Of a DNA stretch of 64,000 nucleotides, positions 55,819 through 64,000 are shown in pieces. Made by a program: the position numbers and the translations under genes. Positions within the stretch are counted from its first letter, which is position 1; every line of letters starts with the position of its first letter. Source of the stretch: Odobenus rosmarus divergens (taxonomy: Eukaryota; Chordata; Mammalia; Carnivora; Odobenidae); the NCBI RefSeq assembly GCF_000321225.1, contig NW_004450267.1, positions 6,733,329 to 6,797,328 of the forward strand. Reading direction: 5' to 3'. Under the pieces are notes generated by a model. The model searched no databases, had not been told where the DNA came from, and saw only the letters and a program-made list of their open reading frames with translations.

Positions 55819-57574
55819 AAGAATAATTTGAGGGAGGGACGGAGGAAGGCTCAAGGTAAGGTAGAGTTGTATCACATGTGCAAGAAATAGAACAGAACAC
55901 CCCTTCTGATGGCAGAGAGAGAGTGAGGGAAACAGGTGAGGACTATGGAGATGTGGCTACCTCTGGGGTTGAACCAGGGAGTAGGAGGTAGGAGACGCCA
56001 TCTGCCAAGTCCTCCTGGTGCCTCCTGGTCCTGACAGGCCTCTCGTGAACTGGTATTTCAAACCTCCTTTGGTCAAACAATTCTCTAAATAGGCTTTACA
56101 GAAAAGGCTTCGATTTCTCAGTGAATGGAAGAGTGATCCAAGGAGGGAGAACGGAGCTAGGGGAAAGCCCCGCAAAGGGTTGAGGGAAAGGGGGGAGAGC
56201 TGCAGGGCATTGTTCTAAGTGGCATTTAGTGATTTTTTGTTCAGAGTTCATTAAATACTATCGACGTCTGGAGATGATATACCCCTACATCCATTGACCC
56301 TTCTCTAAGTTCCTGTGTCCCCCCATTATGTTTGTGGGGTCTTGGCGGTAGCCAGGATTTCTCTCTGATCTGAGACTTCTTTCCCTTCCCCTTTCATCCA
56401 AGTTGTCATCATTATGTCCAGCAGAGGGCAGGCTTCTGTCTGGATGGCTCTCTCCCAGCCACCTTGTGTTGGTGACTTAGGTTAAATTAACTCTTGGATG
56501 GTGTGTGGATGTCATTATGTGATTCCGATTATCTGTTTTAGTGTTGCCAAGCAATGAATAGTGACTGATAATAAATAGCACCTGCCACCCTTGATCAGGC
56601 CTCAGTGTTGGTTAAGGAATGGGAAACACCTGAATTTCACCACCCTCTGTGGTGATGGCACCTTGTGGAGTCTGTGGCTCATCACTCATTGTTTTGTGTC
56701 CAATAACAGGGCCCTGACCACTCACCATTGTCACTTCTGTTGTTGCCACCAAAGACAGCGAGTGCCTTCTTGGGGCTAGGGCTTAGGCTGGATCCTTTGC
56801 AAGCAGGAAATGCTTCTTCTCTGTGCAGATGTCTTGGGGCACAGGCCCTACCCAAGCCCAGTGAGATGGGGAGCCCAGCTTTGTTTAGTCACGGTCTTGA
56901 GAGCCCCTCACCCTACACTCCTGGGAGTGATGCAGCTCATTGCATTCTGGGTTTAGGCATAACCTATGGCCTGCCTTTCTACAAGTTTCTGTTAGCTCTC
57001 TAGTTGTGTGCAGTTGTTGTTCCGTCAAGCTGGAGGGGTCAGAACAAGCCTTCTCCCAAGCCCTTTAGTCTCGGAGGTAGCATGGGCCAGCTGGACTTCT
57101 GTGGGCACCTGGCAGGGCCGGCCACCTGCGCCCTGACACCCATCCTCCAGCTCATGTCTGCACCTGTCCCTGCACTCCATTTTATTCTTTTTCCGTGTCA
57201 CCTATGTCTGTTTATACGGCAGATCCAAGCAAGTCTGCCTTCTACCACTTGTTCTGGCCTTAGGATTCTCTTACAGACCATCAGCAGAGGTGCCGCAGGC
57301 TCCCCGGGCCCCGCCTTCTCTCGGGCGCACATTCCCTCCTCTGCCTGGGTTTACACTGGCTCCCCTCGAGTCTCCCGCCGCGTCTCGGTCTGCTTCCCCT
57401 CTTTTCTGTCTTTAAAATAAATTAATGTGGTTGTCTCATTATAAAAATAACACATGCCCATTAATTTTCATTTTTAAACTCAAGTTAATTAGAAATAGAT
57501 AGAAGTTGAGTGAAGAAGGAAAGAGCAGTCACCCATTGAACACCACTGTTCATACCCTGGCCTCTCCCCTGGCC

Positions 57575-57700
57575 CATACACCAGCAGCTCTGGCTTCACG
57601 CCCACTCCAGACCAACAGAATCAGAATCTGAGCTTTAACCAGACCCCTCGATTTGATCAATATGCAGATTTGTATGCATATTAAAGTATAAGAAGCACTG
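57575..57700 (-). repeat. MER5A-like hAT-Charlie element, antisense
   Basis: CCAGACCAACAGAATCAGAATC, AGACCCCTCGATTTGATC, TATGCAGATTTG and TAAGAAGCACTGG follow the reverse MER5A order. Confidence 0.7.
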
Positions 57701-57892
57701 GTACTATGTATCTTTCCAGAAGTATATATGTGTGTATCTCCTAACAGAATATAGTGTTTGTAACCTGCTTTTAAACCTAGTAAGCTGTGCAATATTTTCA
57801 TTTACGTAATTTTATAAGGTCACTTTCAATAACTATGGAATTCTACTCTGCAGATATACCATTCCCCTCTTGCTACCTTTTTAACGTCTTTT

Positions 57893-58068
57893 TTTTTTTA
57901 AGATTTTATTTATTTATTTGAGGCAGAGAGAGTGCACAGGGAAAGGCAGAGGGAGAAGCAGACTCCCTGCGGAGCAGGGAGCCCGATGCGGGGCTCAATC
58001 CCAGGACCCTGAGATCATGACCTGAGCCGAAGGCAGATGCTTAACTGACTGAGCCACCCAGGCGTCCC
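57893..58068 (-). mobile_element. CanSINE, antisense
   Basis: TTAAGATTTTATTTATTTATT, GAGGCAGAGAGAGTGCACAGGG, GGGCTCAATCCCAGGACCC and GAGCCACCCAGGCGTCCC. TTAACGTCTTTT before and TTAATGTCTTTT after (58069-58080) form the target duplication. Confidence 0.95.
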
Positions 58069-58931
58069 TTAATGTCTTTTTTTTTTTTTTAATATTCCCA
58101 TCCTCCAAGCTATTTTTCTGTTTTGTGGTTCTTTTCACTTTGTGATTACAGAACTCACATAATTTTCCTAGATTATCTTTGGTTGCAGACATTTTTACCC
58201 ATCCCTCTTTTATGTTCACAACATGCCTTTTGATAGGGCATTCTCTCCATTCAAAGGTCCTGTGCTCCCCTCAGCAGAGACTCCTTCCCCACCAGCTTCC
58301 TAGCATGGCCTGAAAGGATTTAGAGCCTGTTTTCCCCATGTACAGTCCTCTTCCTCGGCTTCCAATGAAACTAGGATGTCCAACTTAAAGATCTACATTG
58401 TCTTCCCGCCCATCCCACCATCTGGTGGCAGGTGTATAAAGTATCTTTGAAGTGTGTTCAGTCTATTGTTACACTAGGCTTCAAAAAGATTCACACCAGT
58501 GGAAATGCCGTGTGTTGGCAGGAGTCAGTCACTCATCACAGACATCCAGGATGACAGCACTAAACTGCTTAGGAGGAAAAAAAAGATAATCGTCCAGAAG
58601 TCAGCTGGAAATCTCATTCACCTTGAAGCCAGCATCTCATGCAGTCTTCACTGGACCTCAATGTCAGAACAGAAGGGAAGCAGGGCTTGGGAGAGGGGAA
58701 CCCTGCTCTGTGTCTGCTCTTGGGCATGGCCACATATGGCCTATAGACGTGAGGAAGACACATTTCAAAAGACACAGAGAAGGAAAATATGCTGTGAACA
58801 GAGATTCTAAAGGAAAGCTGATCCAAAAGGAATGGAAAGATTTAAAAGGCAAAATTTTAACTGTGCGTTACTAATGAGCTCAGTGAGGGGGGATATGGGG
58901 AGAACTGAATGAATTTTAAATAAAACTAATG

Positions 58932-59072
58932 AGGCGTGCCTGGCTTAGTAAGTTAAGCATCCAACTCTTGATCTCAGCTTAGGCCTTGATCTCAGGGTGG
59001 TGAGTTCGAGCCCCAAGTTGGGCTCCACACTGGGCACGGAGCCTACTCAAAAAAGTAATAATAAAATAAAGT
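58932..59072 (+). mobile_element. Old CanSINE, sense
   Basis: GGCGTGCCTGGCTTAGTAAG (with an internal loss at the GGGTGGCTCAG end), CATCCAACTCTTGATC, GAGTTCGAGCCCCAAGTTGG and GGAGCCTACTC. Perfect AAAACTAATG duplications flank it at 58922-58931 and 59073-59082. Confidence 0.92.
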
Positions 59073-59169
59073 AAAACTAATGTGGCCACCTAGAAAGGTC
59101 TGTAATGGGTTCAAGGGTTTTAAAACAAGGTGTATTGGTTGGTTCAATATGACACCATTTCTGATGTGT

Positions 59170-59935
59170 GTTTTTTCCACGCCACTGAGCAATTAACTCA
59201 CTTCTGACATTTCTGATCTACCTGGACATAGCGTCAGATCCTACAAGTTGAGGGCTCAGTCCCATAAGACTGTCCCCCTTCCTCATTAGATGCCAACTGC
59301 AAACCCAGGTGCCTGTTACCTATACTTCTGACCAACCAGCTATAGATCAGTGGTTCCCACGATACCCAGCTTGGATTGGATTAATCTGCTACAGCGGCTC
59401 ACAGAACTGAAAGTAAATAGTTTACTCAGTAGATCACTGGTTTATTATAAAAGGATATAACTCATGATGAATAGCCAGATGGAAGAGGTGCATAGGGCAA
59501 GGCCTGGGGAAAGGGTGCGGAGCTTCTGCCAGTGAGCCACTCTCCCCAGCTGTCTGCATGTTCACCGACCCAGAAGCTCTTCCAACGCTGGCCTTTTGGG
59601 TTTTTATGGAGGCTTCATTATATAGGCATGATTGACTAGGTCATTGGCCATTGGTGTACTCAACCTTCAGCCCCTCTCCCCTCTCCAGAGGTCAGGGGGT
59701 AGGAACTGAAAATTCCAACCCTCCAATCGCAGGGTTGTTCTCTAGGCAGCCTGCCCTCTCCCCCCCTACCCCACGCCTCAGGTGTTTTCCAAAGGTCACA
59801 TCATTAATATAGCAAAAGATATACCTTTCTGTTCTCTTCACTTAGGAAATTCCAAGGGTTTTTTTAAGAGCTCTTTGCCAGGAAGGGGGACAAGACCAGA
59901 TATATATTTCTCATTATAAATCACAGTATCACAGT
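59170..59935 (+). repeat. Ancient interspersed repeat, copy 2 (LTR-like)
   Basis: Same family and orientation as 53880-54700 (shared ACTTCTGACCA, TTTATTATAAAAGGATA, CCAGATGGAAGAG, CATTGGCCATTGG, GGAAATTCCAAGG and ATCACAGTATCACAG). This copy better keeps the middle (TTTTTATGGAGGCTTCATTA). No internal coding region is visible. Confidence 0.6.
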
Positions 59936-60847
59936 TGGCTAAGGTTCTTCTGGAGTAAATAAGCCTCGCTAGCTTAAGCAACAAAAGACCATTTATTGGA
60001 AGGATCCTGGGGTGTGTCATGGAATTCCAGCATCAGGAGGAATAAGAATCAGGGAATTGTGGGGAAACACAGCAGCTGGAGGTTGAGGGCCTACTTTTCA
60101 GGGTACACATTAACATGACTCCAACTTCATCTCTCATCTTCGCTCTTTGCTGTGTGTGTCTATGTACAGGCTTTCCCTCTTTCCCAGACAATGTGACTGA
60201 AAATAGACTCCGCAGAGAGCTTCAAGTGCATGTCACTGATTCAGCCATTGTGAAAGAGAAGGCCCTTGTGCTCTCTCTCTCTCTCTGTCACTCTCTCTTT
60301 ACCAAATTGAGATTCCCGGGAAGGAACTGACTGATCCAGTTTGGATCATGTGTTTACTTCCAGACCAGTTAGCCATAGCCAAGGTTGGTGCTACACATTC
60401 AAGCATGACCCCCTGTAACCGCCTTGGCCATAACCTGCACACGACAGGGTGAACGTTCCCAGGGAGGGGCTGGCTAAGTAGACAGTCTAGTAGTAGTTTC
60501 CGTCGCAAATGAGCATATAAGCAAGGACAGATGTAGCCTGTAGGAAAGACCAAGTCCCCCAGCGGGCTCCCAGCAGCAATGCCAGCAGTAGCAACCTCTG
60601 ACCAGACCAAACCACAAAAAGAATCAAGAAAAGATAAAGACCGTGAAATATCAACGAATGTTAAAGAGGAAGACTAAGAATTCCAGGTTCATCATTCTGG
60701 AGAATCTCTTCAAACTAGAAAGGATAGGACAGATAAGCCTAAGATGACATTCCCTGCCTTCTGTCTCACCCTAATAAATAAACATTCAGAGCACCCACAA
60801 AACTATAAATGTTATAGTTGATGTTGATTCAAATCCCATGCACTTGT

Positions 60848-61041
60848 TTGTTTGTTTAAAGATTTTATTTTATTTATTTGACACCCAGAGATAGAGCACA
60901 AGCAGGGGAAAAAGCAGAGGGAGGGGGATAAGCAGGCTCCCCACTGAGCAGAGCCCCACGCAGAGCTCCGTCCCAGGACCCCAGAACCATGACCTGAGCT
61001 GAAGGCAGATGCTTAACCAACTGAGCCACCCAGGTGCCCCT
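60848..61041 (-). mobile_element. CanSINE, antisense
   Basis: AAAGATTTTATTTTATTTATTTG, GAGATAGAGCACAAGC, CCGTCCCAGGACCCC and GAGCCACCCAGGTGCCCC. A perfect 17-nt duplication AAATCCCATGCACTTGT flanks it (60831-60847 and 61042-61058). Confidence 0.96.
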
Positions 61042-61249
61042 AAATCCCATGCACTTGTGATCATTATGTGGCCTCATAATAAATTCAAAGTCCGTCTTAG
61101 GTTCAAAAGATCAGTTGTAGTTCATGAAGTGACTTGATAGCAGACATGAGAAAAAAATCTGGGTTATCTTGTCCATAAGCTGTTCCAAGTACAAGTTCCC
61201 AGTAATAAGACCTAACTGCCAAAGAGCATCAAACATACTCTAAAAAAGC

Positions 61250-61346
61250 ATACATATATATATAAAATAAATTATATGTATATGTTGTATGTATGTGTAT
61301 ACACACACAATTTCTAGGTTGAGAGGAGGCTGTGAGAGAGAAAGAG

Positions 61347-61378
<32 letters not shown>
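61250..61378 (+). repeat. AT-rich tract and TG microsatellite
   Basis: An AT/GT-alternating stretch (61250-61310) is followed by a GA-rich piece and a perfect run of about 14 TG units at 61350-61377. Confidence 0.95.
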
Positions 61379-61380
<2 letters not shown>

Positions 61381-61615
61381 CATATGAATAACAGTTGGGA
61401 AGTATAGGAAAGCACAAAGAAGAAAGTAGAAGTTAGCCATGATTTCCCGAGGCAGTGCCAACCTCTGTGAACATTTTGGTAGGATCTCCTCCTGGACATT
61501 TATGCTCATGTGCATGAGGTCTTCTGGCTTTCAGGACTGGTTCTTGGCCACAGACAGTTTGAGAAGCACTGGCCTACTCCATCTGTGCCTTTCTTTAGAC
61601 AAAACTGTGTGTTCC

Positions 61616-61836
61616 AGGGGTGCCTGGGGTGGCTCAGTCAGTTAAGCATCCAACTCTTGATTTCAGCTCGGGTCCTAATCTCAGGGTCCTGGGATCCAGC
61701 CCCCCATCTGGCTCCCCACCCAAGGAGGAGTCTGCTTCCTTCCTTCTCTCTCTCTCTCTGCCCACCCCCCCCACCCCGCTTGCATGAACTCTGTCTCTCT
61801 CTCTCTCAAATAAAAAAAATAAGTCTTAAAAAAAAA
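61616..61836 (+). mobile_element. CanSINE, sense
   Basis: AGGGGTGCCTGGGGTGGCTCAG, CATCCAACTCTTGATTTC, GTCCTGGGATCCAGCCCC, (CT)n tracts, TCAAATAAAAAAAATAAGTC and poly-A. ACAAAACTGTGTGTTCC (61599-61615) and ACAAAACTGCTTGTTCC (61837-61853) are the target duplication. Confidence 0.95.
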
Positions 61837-62881
61837 ACAAAACTGCTTGTTCCTAAGAGGACTCTGCCACAACTGTCAAGGGTCACTTCTAAAATGAGCG
61901 CCTCCTTGTTTTGCTGAAAGTGGGAAAATTTGAACTTGGTGTGGAGGGCTAAGCAGGAGTAGACTTCCGTCTTTCATTAGGAACAAAGGAAGTCAGTGTA
62001 GGATTTTAAAGCAGAGAAATGGCATGATCAGACTTGTTTTTTTAAAGGAATGGGCAAGACTGGGCACAGAAAGGTGAGTTGGGAGGTGGTTGCAGTTGCT
62101 GGGTCAAGAGTTGATGGTGTTTTAGGGTGGTGTTGGTGGGGATAAAGAAACGTCAACAGATTCAAGAGATTTTGTTAAAAGTGAAGCTTGAATACATGTG
62201 TCAGGAGGTGAAGGAGAGAATTACCTTATTCTATGGTTTGGCTTTGTTTCCTGTATGTCTTAATACTGATGGTTTTTCAAGATAATCAGGTTTCTGTGCT
62301 ATTTATTTAAATAAATGATAGGTAAACGGTTGGACAGCTTCTATTTGCTTTTATTACACAGTCTGCTTGCTGTCAGCTCTGTGCATTACTGTGACTTTAC
62401 CTGAATACCTAGAGAGCATGGTTCCAGACGTAATTTACTATAGAAAATCTGATTATTGGCCCGTTTTTGAAATCCTGCGCCTTCCAACCTGAGAACAAAT
62501 ATATTTCCACAACAACAAAAATCAATCTGAATACTTAGTAGACTTTATTGAAAATATCAGTTTGCCAGAAATACACAGGTATAAAACCAATTAAAATTTT
62601 AATATTGTTCATTACATATGTGTGTGCTTACTATTATGACTGCTAATATTTTATATCTACTATATCACCATCAATTCAAAAAATGTAGAAACAACACCAA
62701 AGGGTGGTAAGTAGCCAAAAAATAATTCTTTTCTCCATTACTTAAAAAACAAAACAAACAAAAAAACACTTTACTGGAGGCATAATATACACATAATGAA
62801 ATGTGCCCATCTTAAATGAGGGGGAAAAAAGTAGGAAGGATAGAATCTTAGAAGATAGAACTGTTATTAAAACCAAACAGA

Positions 62882-64000
62882 GCGGGGCAGAGCAAGATGG
62901 CGGAGGAGTAGGAGACCTGGATTTCGTCTGGTCTCAGGAATTCTGCTGGATAGGGATCAAACCATTCTGAACCACCTACGAACTCAACAGGAGAGCGAAG
63001 ATAAGAATAGTAACAACACTCTGAACAGAAAAGCGACCACTTTCTGGAAGGTAGGACGTGCGGAGAAGTGAATCCGAGGCGATATTCGGGAGGATAGATG
63101 GCGGGGGAGGGGGCCTCCGTCGGCCGCTTCTGGCAAGTGGTAGAGCCGCGGAGCACAAAATCGGAACTTTTAGAAGTCGGCTCCGCTGAGGGAACGTCGC
63201 TCCAGTGGCTAAGCTGGGGGTGGAACCCTCGCAGGACAGTGTGGTCTCAGGACCCTCGGGGTCACAGAAAGACTGGGGGTGCCTGAGTGCGGCAGAGCTC
63301 CCCGGTATCGGAGCGGGGAAGCCGGCTGCAGAGACGGAGCTGAGGCGCGGGCTCTCAGCTCGGGGTTGCCATAAACTGTGATCTGCGGCCCAGTCGGGCC
63401 ACTGCTCCTCCAGCAGGGACCCAACAAGCGGCAGAGCTGGGGAGACTCCCCTTCCTCCCCGGGGAGGAGCGGCGCGGGAGCGCATCGCAGGGATCTGCTG
63501 GGTTTGGAGACTCCACATGGGTTCGGGTGCCAGAGATAGAAACGCTCGGTCACGGGCCGGGTGACCACAGAGTGCGGCCGGAGACCGGGGACACGGGAGT
63601 GACTGCTTTTCTCTGGGGGCGCACTGAGGAGCGGGGCCCCAAGTTTCCAGCTCCTCCGGGTGGAGATTGGGAAGCCACCATTTTCACCCTGGTCCTCCAA
63701 AGCTGTACCGAGAGCTTGCAGGGAACAAAAGCTCCTGAGAGCAAACCCGAGCAGCTTGCTTAGCCCGGACCGACAAGGGCGGGGCAATTCCGCCTCCGGC
63801 AAAGACATTTGGGAACCACGGCAACAGGACCCTCCGCCAGAAGATCAGCACGAACTGCCAGCAAGCCAAGACCAAGTTTACCAATCAAAGAGAACGGGAG
63901 AACTCCAGCGCTAGGGGAATACTGCACATAGAATTCATGGCTTTTTTTTACTATAATTCATTAGTTTTTCAAAGTTAATTTTTTTAACTGTTTTTTTTTT
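62882..64000 (+). mobile_element. LINE-1 5' UTR, sense, truncated by the window end
   Basis: The sequence begins GCGGGGCAGAGCAAGATGGCGG, the start of carnivore LINE-1, and continues through a GC-rich 5' UTR of about 1 kb to a T-rich tract just before where ORF1 normally starts. A YY1-type site (CAAGATGGCGG, 62893-62903) stands at the expected place. ORF1 and ORF2 are not reached, so coding capacity cannot be judged. An intact 5' end is a minority state for genomic LINE-1 copies. It lies in the same orientation as HEG1. Confidence 0.88.
62893..62903 (+). promoter_or_regulatory. YY1 motif in LINE-1 promoter
   Basis: CAAGATGGCGG fits the YY1 consensus and lies about 12 nt from the element's 5' end, as in human LINE-1, where it sets the transcription start. 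A second similar sequence (ATAGATGGCGGG, 63094-63105) occurs about 200 nt inside. Confidence 0.65.

Larger units (their letters stand above)
52521..64000 (+). other. HEG1: HEG1 intron before the transmembrane exon (continues past the window)
   Basis: More than 11.4 kb with no exon found. It is built largely of layered repeats: two copies of one ancient element, antisense LINE-1 fragments, a MER5A-like element, CanSINEs at 55648, 57893, 58932, 60848 and 61616, a TG microsatellite, and a sense LINE-1 5' end from about 62882. The stretches 52590-53860, 55130-55640, 55840-57400, 58200-58920 and 60000-60840 hold nothing I can name with confidence. Confidence 0.8.

Noticed and set aside
52521..64000. 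Search for the HEG1 transmembrane and KRIT1-binding tail exons
   Set aside because: No segment encodes the expected helix after CGN with a phase-1 acceptor; these exons must be downstream.
1..64000. CRISPR-like arrays, operons, phage or other microbial systems
   Set aside because: Regular repeats here are SINEs, microsatellites and LINE sequence; splice-site structure and SINE content are those of a mammalian nuclear genome.

Overview
This window is mammalian nuclear DNA from a carnivore. About 18 full-length or partial tRNA-Lys-derived CanSINEs (GGGTGGCTCAG A-box end, GATCGAGCCCC B-box-like core, CT-rich middle, AAATAAAATCTT tail) are spread through it, half on each strand. The sequence type of the youngest copies (GGCGCCTGGGTGGCTCAGTC start, AAATAAATAAATAAAATCTT end) suggests an arctoid carnivore (bear, seal, mustelid or relative) rather than dog. 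That narrower placement is an inference from recalled consensus sequences.

The only protein-coding gene I can support is HEG1 (heart development protein with EGF-like domains 1), on the + strand. I resolve 14 coding exons between 16759 and 52520. They join in one open frame of 3,657 nt, about 1,219 codons. The first six exons (16759-32241, 960 codons) encode a Ser/Thr/Pro-rich, completely cysteine-free mucin-like ectodomain; one of them is a 1.3 kb giant exon. Then come an EGF module (34241-34357), a calcium-binding EGF module (34994-35113), an SEA-like module spread over three exons (39507-42771), a third EGF-like module (46992-47126) and a short Cys-containing juxtamembrane part (52308-52520). 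No exon for the signal peptide is seen before 16759, and no exon for the transmembrane helix or KRIT1-binding tail is seen after 52520. The window therefore runs from inside intron 1 to inside the intron before the transmembrane exon. Exon numbers 2-15 are provisional and assume one upstream exon.

Layout: 1-16758, 3' part of intron 1, with MIR, old antisense LINE-1 fragments, three CanSINEs and simple repeats; 16759-32241, mucin exons with introns of 0.6-5.9 kb; 32242-47126, EGF and SEA-like exons with introns of 0.2-4.4 kb; 47127-52520, last ectodomain exons; 52521-64000, a repeat-rich intron holding two copies of one ancient ~0.75 kb repeat, a MER5A-like element, five CanSINEs and, at its 3' end, the 5' UTR of a sense-oriented LINE-1 that continues past the window.

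I found no bacterial, viral or CRISPR-type system, no free-standing RNA gene and no second host gene. The most interesting points are properties of the HEG1 gene (uniform phase-1 exons, an in-frame cryptic acceptor in the mucin exon, a possible membrane-free read-through end, divergence at the position of a known human antibody epitope) and of the mobile elements (SINEs stacked at one target site, a LINE-1 promoter with long antisense reading frames).
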